NCBI GenBank assembly: GCA_021792135.1
Contig: JAJYVF010000002.1
Coordinates: 186,001-250,000, forward strand
DNA from: Acidobacteriota bacterium
Lineage (GTDB): Bacteria; Acidobacteriota; Terriglobia; Terriglobales; Acidobacteriaceae
Reading direction: 5' to 3'
Length of the DNA: 64,000 nt
Of this stretch, positions 1-7,575 are shown in pieces (the stretch's first letter is position 1; every line of letters begins with the position of its first letter). The notes under the pieces are model-generated. The model was given only the letters and a program-made list of their open reading frames with translations. It did not search any database and was not told the DNA's origin. A program made the translations under genes and the position numbers.

Positions 1-705
1 GGCTGCTGGCTCGACATAGAGCAGTCTCAGCTTTCCCACTCCGGGATCGTCCGTCTTCATGAGAAACACTGAGCCCGCGACCTGATCGCCAATCTCCGCA
101 ACCCATGCATCTTCGCGCGTTGCATCGAATTGCGCGCAAAAGTTCCCCAGAATTTGCGACACAAGTCCTTCATACGTCCAATCCCAGCCGTATTCTCGAT
201 GATAGAGAATCGCCTGACGGTGCGTGATCCATCCCAAATCGCCCACCTTGAGCGGCCGGAATTGTACATCCTGCGCTGATGTTGGCTTTACCTTCAGCAC
301 GTCCTGTATCTCCTGCATATTCCTGGCGAGGCGCTGGCGGTTTTCAAGGGTGAGCGGCTCAACGAGTGCCTCAATCTGTGCCGCTGTTCCGGCGTTCAAT
401 TTCCTAAAGGCTCTCCTGCCCGCCACAGTGAGGGAAAGAAGCATCTGCTTGCCGTGCTCTGGGCTGACCCGGCTTTTGAGCAGCCCTGCGTTGCGAAATC
501 TGGCAACAATGCGGCTGACGTGCGCTTTATCCATGTTCAGAGTCCGAATGATGGCTGCCGCCGTCTGCTCTCTGGCTTGTGCAAGCTCATACAGCACTCG
601 CGCTTCAGCCAGGGTGAGATTGCTTTCCGGTAAATGTTTTGCCAAAAGGCCAATTTCGCGCGTGTAAAACCGATTGAAACTGCGCACTTGTTCTACGATG
701 GGCAT
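1..705 (-). CDS. MarR-family regulator fused to a GNAT acetyltransferase (partial, C-terminus off window)
   Basis: The reading frame is open from the ATG at 705 to the window edge (235 codons). Residues 1 to about 140 form a MarR-type winged helix: LTLAEARVLYEL, then MDKAHVSRIVARF as the recognition region, then a wing around HGKQMLLSLT. From about residue 165 the sequence turns into a GNAT N-acetyltransferase start (LGWITHRQAILYHREYG, later AGSVFLMK and LRLLYVEPAA), as in the known bifunctional MarR/GNAT proteins. MarR proteins usually bind DNA as dimers and are released by small ligands; the GNAT half would acetylate an unknown amine from acetyl-CoA. A GGAG ribosome site lies 5 bases before the ATG, and a perfect palindrome sits 14 bases upstream of the start, which suggests autorepression. 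The acceptor substrate cannot be told from sequence. Confidence 0.88.
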   Translation of the reverse strand, partial: MPIVEQVRSFNRFYTREIGLLAKHLPESNLTLAEARVLYELAQAREQTAAAIIRTLNMDKAHVSRIVARFRNAGLLKSRVSPEHGKQMLLSLTVAGRRAFRKLNAGTAAQIEALVEPLTLENRQRLARNMQEIQDVLKVKPTSAQDVQFRPLKVGDLGWITHRQAILYHREYGWDWTYEGLVSQILGNFCAQFDATREDAWVAEIGDQVAGSVFLMKTDDPGVGKLRLLYVEPAA

Positions 706-719
706 TGTGGCTCCAGGTG

Positions 720-736
720 TGTTGTCAGTGACAACA
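720..736. promoter_or_regulatory. 17-bp perfect palindrome, likely MarR operator
   Basis: The sequence reads TGTTGTCA, a central G, then TGACAACA, a perfect inverted repeat just upstream of the MarR-GNAT start codon. On the minus strand a weak promoter (TTGCGC, 18-base gap, TATGTT) would place the -10 box against the palindrome, so a bound dimer would block transcription. MarR operators are commonly TTG/CAA-flanked palindromes of this size. Binding by the adjacent protein is an inference. Confidence 0.6.
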
Positions 737-846
737 TAGAACATTTTAGTCGTCTCGCGCAAGACTCCAAATGAGTCCGCGCTTCGCGCAAGCGGAGCGC
801 AATCCTTCGGGCTGGTCCGAGGCAGTCGGAGACTGCCGTGACCTGA

Positions 847-1062
847 AACGTCAACTACCGGGAACAGGCCACCTGGGCGGTGCGGAACGCGCAGGATGCC
901 GCCTGGCTGGCGGAGCAGCTTTACCGCGGCGGCGTCGCCAGTTACCTGGAGGTGCTGAGCACCGAGCGGGATAGTCTGCGGGCACAACTGGATCTGGCGC
1001 GGGATCGCTACAGCGCCCTCGATGCCAGCGTGCAGCTCTGCCGGGCCCTCGGCGGGGCTGCC
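847..1062 (+). pseudogene. Remnant of the C-terminal end of an RND-efflux outer-membrane (NodT/TolC-type) gene
   Basis: Translating from 847 gives NVNYREQATWAVRNAQDAAW, then LAEQLYRGGVASYLEVLSTE and a segment ending LDASVQLCRALGG. This is the typical last helical repeat of NodT-family outer-membrane efflux proteins (usual form: YLEVLDAER...LVQLYKALGGGW). The frame is closed by a TGA at 844-846, and after about 1062 the protein loses all family resemblance and becomes low-complexity Arg/Pro/Ala sequence. Nothing upstream could supply the missing 400 or so residues, and no RND pump or adaptor gene is nearby. I read it as the decayed 3' end of a lost efflux operon. Confidence 0.65.
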
Positions 1063-1410
1063 AGTAAGGCTGGGAAGAATGCGCCTGCGCCGATCCGCGG
1101 GCGAAAACGAACCCCGCCCAGCAGGACTGCGATCCGCCTCTTCCGCCGCAGACCGCCGATTGCGCTGCCCTCCGCCCTCGCCTCAGTCGGACGGGTTGCT
1201 TTCCCGATCTCCGGCCGCATCCGGATCGCGGAGCCGAGCCTCTCAGAGCCTCCGCCTGATGCGGCGGCGCAGCCCCGCCCGGTCGAGCTCTCTCGCCGGA
1301 GAGCAGCTGCCGCATCGGCTGCGAATTCCATGAAGGGGCGAAGCGCTGGGCGCAGCCCGTCATGAAGGCCACCTATAATTCAGCAACGACGTGCCAGAAG
1401 GAGAGCCCGG
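1063..1410. other. Degenerate GC-rich stretch without a convincing gene
   Basis: Overlapping open frames exist on both strands, but their products are Arg/Ala/Pro-rich and resemble no family. An AGGAG ribosome site for the next gene lies just before 1411. I see no clear terminator or RNA structure here. Confidence 0.5.
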
Positions 1411-1833
1411 ATGACGCAAGATAACGCCACCACCGTCCGCCGCTTCACAGAGGAAGTGATTACTCAGGGAAACATCGACTCGGCTGCGCAGTTCGTGTGG
1501 GAAGATGTCGTCGAAGAAGTCCCCTTTCCCGGCCAGGGCCCTGGCCTGGAGGGCCTGAAGGACGTTCTTCGCGCGCTGCGGGCGGCTTTCCCCGATCTGA
1601 TTTTCTCGGTTCAGGAACAGATTGCCGAAGGCGATAAAGTTGCGAGCCGTTTCGAGTGGACCGGCACACACCAGGGAACCTTCCTCGGTGTCCCGGCAAC
1701 AGGGCGCTTTGTTCGAGTCTGGGGGATAGTCATTGATCGCCTGGAAGAAGGCCGCATCAGGACCACACGCATCATCATGGACACTCCTGGCCTGATGATT
1801 CAGCTTGGGGCTCTCGCTCCACCCAGCGCCTGA
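1411..1833 (+). CDS. SnoaL-like polyketide cyclase / NTF2-fold protein
   Basis: This 140-residue protein has the NTF2/SnoaL pattern: an N-terminal helix (TVRRFTEEVITQGNIDSAAQ), a short strand with the VWEDVVEE turn, LKDVLRALRAAFPDLIFSVQ, then the strands IAEGDKVASRFEWTGTHQGT and FVRVWGIVIDRLEEGRI. Length and order fit the SnoaL-like 'ester cyclase' group, which in secondary metabolism closes polyketide rings but in most genomes has no known substrate. An AGGAGAGCCCGG ribosome site precedes the ATG. It is a single gene with no biosynthetic neighbours, so a detoxification or housekeeping role is as likely as polyketide chemistry. Confidence 0.8.
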   Translation: MTQDNATTVRRFTEEVITQGNIDSAAQFVWEDVVEEVPFPGQGPGLEGLKDVLRALRAAFPDLIFSVQEQIAEGDKVASRFEWTGTHQGTFLGVPATGRFVRVWGIVIDRLEEGRIRTTRIIMDTPGLMIQLGALAPPSA

Positions 1834-1852
1834 TCTCAGCTCTCGTCAGCCC

Positions 1853-1883
1853 ATTCCGATCGGCCCACCGGGCGGATCGGAAT
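1853..1883. repeat. Inverted repeat between convergent genes
   Basis: ATTCCGATC (1853-1861) and GATCGGAAT (1875-1883) form a perfect 9-bp stem whose loop contains a further GCCC/GGGC pair. It lies 20 bases after the SnoaL-like stop. There is no T-run, so it is a weak candidate for termination at best. Confidence 0.4.
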
Positions 1884-2070
1884 CGCTGCGCGCCTGCAGC
1901 CTCGACAACTTCCGGTAACCCTTGTCTGCGCGTTCAGTTGGGACAGCCTGAGGCGCATTCCGAGATCTGTCTGAGGTATCGACGCAGTTCCCCCCAGGCC
2001 CGGAAGCCCCTCTTCCGTGTGGGAGCTGAGTATATGGCGACGACTTAAGCCGAAGTTCCCCCGCTCTCCC

Positions 2071-2448
2071 CTAAAGCGGCCTGCCGATGTCCCAGCGATG
2101 CCCCGCCGGATCGACGACCGAGCCATCCCGCCATCCATAGTCGTGGTCCTGCATGGGGAACCGAACCACGGCGCCGGCAGCCACCGCCTGATCGAACACC
2201 GCATCCGGCTCATCAACGATGAGCATCAGCCGCACCGCCGTCCGGCCCAGTTGTGGCGGCGGATTGTCGATCGCCTCGTCGGCGGGATGCACCCAGAACT
2301 CTGCCCCCTGTACCAGAAGCTGCGCCACCATGTCTTCGGCCGGAGGCGTGCTCCAGCCTACCGTAGCGCCAAACGCCCGCTGATAGAAGGCAATCGCGTC
2401 GCGGACATCGCCGGGAATGTGCAGCATCGCAGAAAAGCGGCAGCTCAT
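2071..2448 (-). CDS. VOC-superfamily (glyoxalase/bleomycin-resistance fold) protein
   Basis: From the ATG at 2448 the product has 125 residues: MSCRFSAMLHIPGDVRDAIA, then FYQRAFGATVGW, LLVQGAEFWVHPADEA and a C-terminal DPAGHRWDIGRPL. The paired beta-alpha-beta modules and the final PxGHRW motif are hallmarks of the VOC metal-binding fold, in the 'PhnB-like' subgroup of unknown substrate. The frame extends 12 codons further upstream to 2484, but the shorter start is the usual one for this family. It points the same way as nrdJ and ends about 110 bases before the nrdJ stop, so it has its own promoter or is read independently. Confidence 0.82.
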   Translation of the reverse strand: MSCRFSAMLHIPGDVRDAIAFYQRAFGATVGWSTPPAEDMVAQLLVQGAEFWVHPADEAIDNPPPQLGRTAVRLMLIVDEPDAVFDQAVAAGAVVRFPMQDHDYGWRDGSVVDPAGHRWDIGRPL

Positions 2449-2559
2449 AGTGCAAAGAATCCTACACCCTTGCGCCGATCCCACGGAGCGGGCGCCTCGA
2501 CACGCCAGGGCAGACGGGGCAGGAACTTCGGGAGAAGCCCAGGCCCCGTCCCGAAGGGC

Positions 2560-5500
2560 CTAGGAACAACCGCTTGTGCTGCCGCAGCTCATGCAGCGGT
2601 AGCAGCTTCCGTTGCGCACCATGATCGCCCCGCAGGTGTGGCAGCTCGGCGCGTCCCCCATGTCGTACATGCTGCGCATCGCGTCCGCCGCGTGGTAGAT
2701 GCCGCGGTCCTCCATGGAAGCGGGAGAAACGCTGTAGCGCGATCCGGCAGCTTCGGCTTCAGGAGCGATCCCGCCGCGGGGAGCGCTGGCTGCGCCCATG
2801 CCCCGCGTTGGAGAATGCTGCTCGGGCGCGAGCGGCCCTTCTTCGTCCGGCGCGGCAGCCGCTGCCGGCGCAGGCGCCAGGCCCGCGAAGAGCGAGAGCT
2901 GCTGGCCGGAGAGGAAGCGCAGCTGCAGCCAGCGGAAGATGTAATCCATGATGGATTTCGCGTAGCCGATCTGCTCGTTGCCGGTCCAGCCGGAGGGCTC
3001 GAAGCGGGAGTGCGCGAACTTCTCGCAGAGCACCCGCAGCGGGACTCCATGCTGCAGCGAGATCGAAGCCGCGGTGGCGAAGCTGTCCATCAGGCCCGAA
3101 ACCGTCGAGCCCTCCTTCGCCATGCGGATGAAGATTTCCCCCGGCTGGCCGTTGGGATAGAGACCCACCGTGATGTAGCCTTCGTGCCCCGCGATATTGA
3201 ATTTGTGGGTCAGCGAAGCACGCTCCTCGGGCAGACGGTGGCGCACGGCGCGCGGCGGACCCTCCGGATGCTCCGGAGCAGCCTCGCCCGCGGCCGCCTG
3301 AGCCAGCGCCGCCGTGAATGCCTGCGTTGCCGCCACCAGCGATCGGGCCGCGACTTCCACCTTCTCTGCCGGCTTCGCCTCCAGCAGCTTCAGGTCCGCT
3401 TCGCCGGCCTTATTCCCCAGGGCCGGCGCCGCCAGCACCCGTTCGGCCGCGGCCGTCAGCTCAACCGAAGCGGCGCTCTGCCGGATCTCCTTGGCCTTCG
3501 CGCCGTCGGAGACATTCAGCGGCTGCGCCCCCTTCGATCCATCGCGGTAGATGGCCACCGCCTTCAGCCCCAGCCGCCACGCCTGCAGATAAGCCTCGGC
3601 GATGTCGTCGAGGGTGCAGTCGTGGGGCAGGTTCACCGTCTTTGAAATGGCTCCGGAGAGGAAGGGCTGCGTCGCCGCCATCATGCGCACATGGCCCATG
3701 TAGTGGATGGAGCGGGTGCCCTTGGCTGGCTTAAAGGAGCAGTCGAAGACGGCCAGATGCTCGGGCTTGAGTCCAGGCGCGCCTTCGATGGTGCCGGTGG
3801 CGTCGACGTAGCTGACGATCGCATCCACCTGGGCGTTGTTGTAGCCCAGTTTGAAAAGCGCCGTCGGCACGGTGTTGTTCACGATCTTGATCATGCCGCC
3901 GCCCACCAGCTTCTTGTACTTCACCAGCGCCAGATCGGGCTCGATGCCCGTCGTGTCGCAGTCCATCATGAAGCCGATGGTGCCCGTCGGCGCCAGCACC
4001 GTCACCTGCGAATTCCGGTAGCCGTGCTTTTCCCCGTGCGCCAGCGCCTGGTCCCAGCACTCCTTGCTGGCCGCGATCAGCTCGTCGAGCTGCGGCGTCA
4101 CGAAGGGCTCCGCGGAGGTCTTCGACTTGCCGATCTTGTTGACCTCGGCGCGATGCATCCGGATCACGTCGAGAAACGGCTCGCGGTTGACATAGAAGCC
4201 CGGGCAGGCGCCGCCGTTTTCCGGATTGGCCCCGGCCGTTTGCGGCGTCGCCGAGGCCAGCGCCGGGCAGGCTTCGGCCACGCGCGCCGACTGCAGATAC
4301 GCCTCGCCGCACATGATGGCCGTCAGCGTCGCGGCAAAGTCCCGCCCCGCATCGGAGTCATACGGCAGGCCGAAGGCCATCAGCAGCGCGCCGAGGTTGG
4401 CGTAACCCAGCCCCAGCGGCCGGTAGTCGTGCGAGTTGCGCGCGATCGCCTCGGTGGGATAACCGGAGTTGTCCACCAGAATCTCCATCGCCGTGATCAT
4501 CACGTCGATCGCCGCGCGGTAGGCCGCGACATCAAATGTGCCGGCCGGAGATACAAATTTCAGCAGATTGAAGCTCGCCAGGTTGCAGGCGGAGTTGTCC
4601 AGGAACATGTACTCCGAGCAGGGATTGGAGGCATTAATGCGCGCCGTGTTCTTCGACGTGTGCCAGCGGTTGATCGTCGAGTCGTACTGCATGCCGGGAT
4701 CGCCGCACTGCCAGGTGGCCTCGGCGATTTTCTTCATGATCTCGCGAGCCTTGTAGGTCTTCACCGGCTTGCCGTCTTTGACCGTGCGGGTCGAGAACTC
4801 GCCGTCCTTCTCCACCGCGCGCATGAACTCATCGGTGACGCGCACGGAGTTGTTGGCGTTCTGGAAGAAGATGCTGCTGTACGCCTCGCTGTCCGGCCCC
4901 GAGGAGCCGTCGTAGCCCTCGCGCATCAGCGCCCACGCCTTGGCCTCTTCCTTCGCCTTGCACTCAATGAACTCAACGATGTCCGGATGATCGACGTTCA
5001 GGATCACCATCTTCGCCGCGCGCCGCGTCTTGCCCCCGGATTTGATCACCCCCGCAAACGCATCGAATCCCCGCATAAAGCTCAGCGGCCCCGAAGCCGT
5101 TCCGCCGCCCGACAGCGTCTCCATCGAGCCGCGAATGCTCGACAGATTCGTCCCCGTCCCCGAGCCCCACTTGAACAGCATGCCCTCGGTCTTGGCCAGG
5201 GTCAGAATCGAATCGAGCGAGTCTTCAACGGCATTAATGAAGCACGCCGAGCACTGCGGCTTGCGGTAACCCGTCACGGAGAACTCCACCCCGCAGATGT
5301 GCTGGTTCCAGTGCCAGTTCTGCGCGTCGGAGTTGGGCTCCAGCCGGTCGCAGCCCACGTTGAACCACACCGGCGAGTTGAAAGCCGCCTTCTGGGTGAT
5401 GAGCAGGTGCGCCAGCTCATCGTGAAAGACGGCCGCGTCTTCCGCCGTCGCGAAGTACCCGCCCGCCAAACCCCAGTCGCGGATCGTCTCCGCCACCCGG

Positions 5501-5835
5501 CCCACCAGCTGGCGAACCCCTGTCTCCCGCTCCGCCGTGCCGATCTGCCCGTGGAGATATTTGCTGGCCACGATGTTGGTCGCCGTCATCGACCAGTCCA
5601 CCGGCACCTCGACATCCTTCTGCTCGAAGATCGTCTTGCCGCCCGCATCGGTGATGGCCGCCGTGCGCCGCTCCCACTGCACCTCATCCCAGGGCGACAC
5701 GCCGGCCCGCGAGAAAACCCTTGGGAAGCGCAGCGCGCCTCCCTGTGCGGCAGCATGGCCGCTTCCCTCGGCTACGGTCTTTGCAGTCCTGTTCGGGGAC
5801 GCAACAGCAACGGATTGTTTTTGCGTGTCGGCCAT
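2560..5835 (-). CDS. nrdJ: Adenosylcobalamin-dependent (class II) ribonucleotide reductase
   Basis: This 1091-residue enzyme reduces ribonucleotides to deoxyribonucleotides using a radical made from adenosylcobalamin, so it works with or without oxygen. Visible signatures: NPCSEYMFLDNSACNLASFN near residue 405, the class II motif APTGTIGFMMDCDTTGIEPD near 617, a TSCPD-type domain around residue 890 (YITVGLYPNGQPGEIF), and a C-terminal zinc-ribbon-like tail CHTCG...CYRCMSCGSTSGCS. The tail contains the Cys residues that normally re-reduce the active site. Ala/Pro-rich linkers (residues about 800-850 and 990-1030) separate the domains. Length fits the long NrdJ form of many soil bacteria. No class I or III reductase appears in the window. 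I saw no NrdR box or cobalamin riboswitch upstream. Confidence 0.97.
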   Translation of the reverse strand: MADTQKQSVAVASPNRTAKTVAEGSGHAAAQGGALRFPRVFSRAGVSPWDEVQWERRTAAITDAGGKTIFEQKDVEVPVDWSMTATNIVASKYLHGQIGTAERETGVRQLVGRVAETIRDWGLAGGYFATAEDAAVFHDELAHLLITQKAAFNSPVWFNVGCDRLEPNSDAQNWHWNQHICGVEFSVTGYRKPQCSACFINAVEDSLDSILTLAKTEGMLFKWGSGTGTNLSSIRGSMETLSGGGTASGPLSFMRGFDAFAGVIKSGGKTRRAAKMVILNVDHPDIVEFIECKAKEEAKAWALMREGYDGSSGPDSEAYSSIFFQNANNSVRVTDEFMRAVEKDGEFSTRTVKDGKPVKTYKAREIMKKIAEATWQCGDPGMQYDSTINRWHTSKNTARINASNPCSEYMFLDNSACNLASFNLLKFVSPAGTFDVAAYRAAIDVMITAMEILVDNSGYPTEAIARNSHDYRPLGLGYANLGALLMAFGLPYDSDAGRDFAATLTAIMCGEAYLQSARVAEACPALASATPQTAGANPENGGACPGFYVNREPFLDVIRMHRAEVNKIGKSKTSAEPFVTPQLDELIAASKECWDQALAHGEKHGYRNSQVTVLAPTGTIGFMMDCDTTGIEPDLALVKYKKLVGGGMIKIVNNTVPTALFKLGYNNAQVDAIVSYVDATGTIEGAPGLKPEHLAVFDCSFKPAKGTRSIHYMGHVRMMAATQPFLSGAISKTVNLPHDCTLDDIAEAYLQAWRLGLKAVAIYRDGSKGAQPLNVSDGAKAKEIRQSAASVELTAAAERVLAAPALGNKAGEADLKLLEAKPAEKVEVAARSLVAATQAFTAALAQAAAGEAAPEHPEGPPRAVRHRLPEERASLTHKFNIAGHEGYITVGLYPNGQPGEIFIRMAKEGSTVSGLMDSFATAASISLQHGVPLRVLCEKFAHSRFEPSGWTGNEQIGYAKSIMDYIFRWLQLRFLSGQQLSLFAGLAPAPAAAAAPDEEGPLAPEQHSPTRGMGAASAPRGGIAPEAEAAGSRYSVSPASMEDRGIYHAADAMRSMYDMGDAPSCHTCGAIMVRNGSCYRCMSCGSTSGCS

Positions 5836-6053
5836 CGGTGTTCCTTCCTTCGGGGGAGATGTCGCTTACCTTGTCTTTCCTCGCCGGCTCCGCTGAACCG
5901 CCGGCCAGAGCCGCCAGCCGTGACCCGGGCGCATCACTGATCGCAGATACGCAAATCTTCAGCCTGGCGACGAATCCGGAACCGCCGAGGCGCCGGATGG
6001 GCTTTCGCTCCATCCTCCTTGAAAACCGGCGGATTTTTGGAGCCGCAGATCGG

Positions 6054-6082
6054 AAAGTACCTCTGTTAATGGTGTGTGTCAA
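6054..6082 (-). promoter_or_regulatory. Candidate nrdJ promoter
   Basis: Reading the minus strand, TTGACA (6082-6077) is followed after exactly 17 bases by TACTTT (6059-6054). The -35 box is perfect and the -10 box matches consensus at three positions. It would give a leader of about 210 bases for nrdJ. Confidence 0.45.
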
Positions 6083-6458
6083 GAGCCAGCCCCAATATCT
6101 TGTGCCTAAGTGCCACAAAAGTGGTAGCGCCCTCTGTTTCTCGGCATCCACCTGTGGAGAACTTCGGCAGGCCGCAATTTCGCCGGACTTTCACGCTGAC
6201 TGGCGGGGGCGATCCGCGGAATTTGGGCCTGCCTCCAGCCGGACTCTTCCGCCAACCGCCCCAAATCAAGAGCATAGGAGCCACCACCAGGAGCGACAAG
6301 GCGCGAAAACAGGGCAGTTTCGGTGGAGGGTTGTGGGAGCTGTGGAGAACCCGGTCCGAACACCGCTTTCTGTCCCATTCGGGAACTGCCCGGCCAGGCC
6401 ACTTTCACAGAATGAAAACGCGCTGGCGAGCTGCACCACGCTCCCTGGCGCACGAGAG
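6083..6458. other. Gene-free stretch between nrdJ and the suf operon, with a short hairpin
   Basis: No family-like protein is encoded here on either strand. The only structure I see is CCAC-AAAA-GTGG (6113-6124, inside TGCCACAAAAGTGGTA), a short inverted repeat upstream of the nrdJ promoter. Its function is unknown. Confidence 0.5.
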
Positions 6459-7043
6459 CTACCGCAGGATCGGAAACGGGCTCATCGAATTGCTGCCGTA
6501 ATCCAGATCGAAACCCAGCTGCAGCTTCGCGGCCTCCGACATGCGCCCCGGGTTCCAGGGCGGATCGAAGACCACCTGCACCCGCACCTCCCTGACCTCG
6601 GGCAGACGGCGCAGCTTGCTTTCCACGTCGGCTTTCAGCACCTCGGACATCCCGCAGCCGGGCGCCGTCAGCGACATCGCGATATCGATCGCCCTGCCCC
6701 CCTCGGGGTGCTCGCTGATCTCGCACGAGTAGATCAGCCCCAGATCGACGATGTTCACCGGAATCTCCGGATCGTACACCGTCTTCAGCTGATCCCAGAC
6801 CATCCTCTCGCTGAAGATCGGAGGCGCCTGCGCGGCAGCCGAAGGGCCGCTCAGCCCCAGCGCATCGGCATCCTTCTCCTCGATGCGGTAGAGCCTGCCG
6901 GTGGCGGAAACCGTATAGCTCCCTCCCATCGCCTGCGTCACGCGCACCGTCGTGCCCGCAGGCAGGAGCGTCCGCGTGCCCGCCGGAATCTCAGTCGCCG
7001 GGCAGTCGCGCTTCAGCGCAATGGTTTGGTTGGTAATAATCAT
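6459..7043 (-). CDS. sufT: Iron-sulfur assembly protein SufT (DUF59/MIP18 domain)
   Basis: From the ATG at 7043 (MIITNQTIALKRDCPATEIP) the product is 194 residues. The N-terminal half is the SufT-specific beta domain (GTRTLLPAGTTVRVTQAMGG, then YTVSATGRLYRI). The C-terminal half is the DUF59/MIP18 domain, with VWDQLKTVYDPEIPVNIVDLGLIY and the cysteine-containing MSLTAPGCGMSEVLKADVES loop. DUF59 proteins act late in Fe-S cluster transfer or maturation. It is the last gene of the sufBCDSUT run, 85 bases after sufU. A longer frame exists upstream but is Arg-rich and overlaps the intergenic gap, so the internal ATG is preferred. Confidence 0.9.
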   Translation of the reverse strand: MIITNQTIALKRDCPATEIPAGTRTLLPAGTTVRVTQAMGGSYTVSATGRLYRIEEKDADALGLSGPSAAAQAPPIFSERMVWDQLKTVYDPEIPVNIVDLGLIYSCEISEHPEGGRAIDIAMSLTAPGCGMSEVLKADVESKLRRLPEVREVRVQVVFDPPWNPGRMSEAAKLQLGFDLDYGSNSMSPFPILR

Positions 7044-7128
7044 CGATCTGTCATCCTGAGCGAAGGCTGTTCGCCCCGCGGAACAGCCGCAGCCGAAAGC
7101 CCCGGATCTCCTCGACTGCCGAGGCCGC

Positions 7129-7575
7129 CTATTCCGTCGAGACCTTCTCCTGCTTGCCCTCGAGCGCCGCTTCCAGCGTATGCCACGCCAGCGTCGCACA
7201 CTTCACCCGCATCGGAAACTCCGAAACGCCGGAGAAAACCGCCAGCTTCCCCAGCTCCGCCTCCTGCCCCTGCGAGTGTCCCGTCACCAGCTCGTGAAAC
7301 CGATGAAAGATCTTCTCCGCCTCGGCCTTTGTCTTGCCCTTCACGCTCTGCGTCATCATCGAGGCCGACGCCTTCGAAATCGCGCACCCCGCGCCCTGAA
7401 AACCGATATCGCGGATCGAGTCCCCGTCCATCTCCAGATACACCGTGAAGCGATCCCCGCACAGCGGGTTGTAGCCCTCGGCCTTGTGGTTGGTGCCCGC
7501 GGGCTCGCGATAATTCCGGGGAGCCTTGCTGTGCTCCAGAATCACTTCCTGATACAGATCGCGCAGCTCCGCCAT
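7129..7575 (-). CDS. sufU: SufU-type zinc sulfurtransferase / Fe-S scaffold
   Basis: This 148-residue IscU-fold protein carries the SufU residues in order: NPLCGDRFTVYLEMDGD (Cys and Asp), GFQGAGCAISKASASMM (Cys), and MRVKCATLAWHTLE (Cys). It also has the extra segment between the second and third cysteine that separates SufU from IscU. In Gram-positive bacteria SufU takes the persulfide from SufS at a zinc site and passes it on to SufB. Its ATG overlaps the sufS stop by one base (TGATG), so the two are translationally coupled and probably act as a pair. Confidence 0.95.
   Translation of the reverse strand: MAELRDLYQEVILEHSKAPRNYREPAGTNHKAEGYNPLCGDRFTVYLEMDGDSIRDIGFQGAGCAISKASASMMTQSVKGKTKAEAEKIFHRFHELVTGHSQGQEAELGKLAVFSGVSEFPMRVKCATLAWHTLEAALEGKQEKVSTE

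Noticed and set aside
3691-5940. Very long open frame antisense to nrdJ (749 codons)
   Set aside because: It mirrors nrdJ in a GC-rich frame; the product is Arg/His/Ala-rich and matches no family.
5836-6100. Cobalamin riboswitch upstream of the B12-dependent reductase
   Set aside because: I looked for the B12-box and conserved core on the minus strand and found neither.
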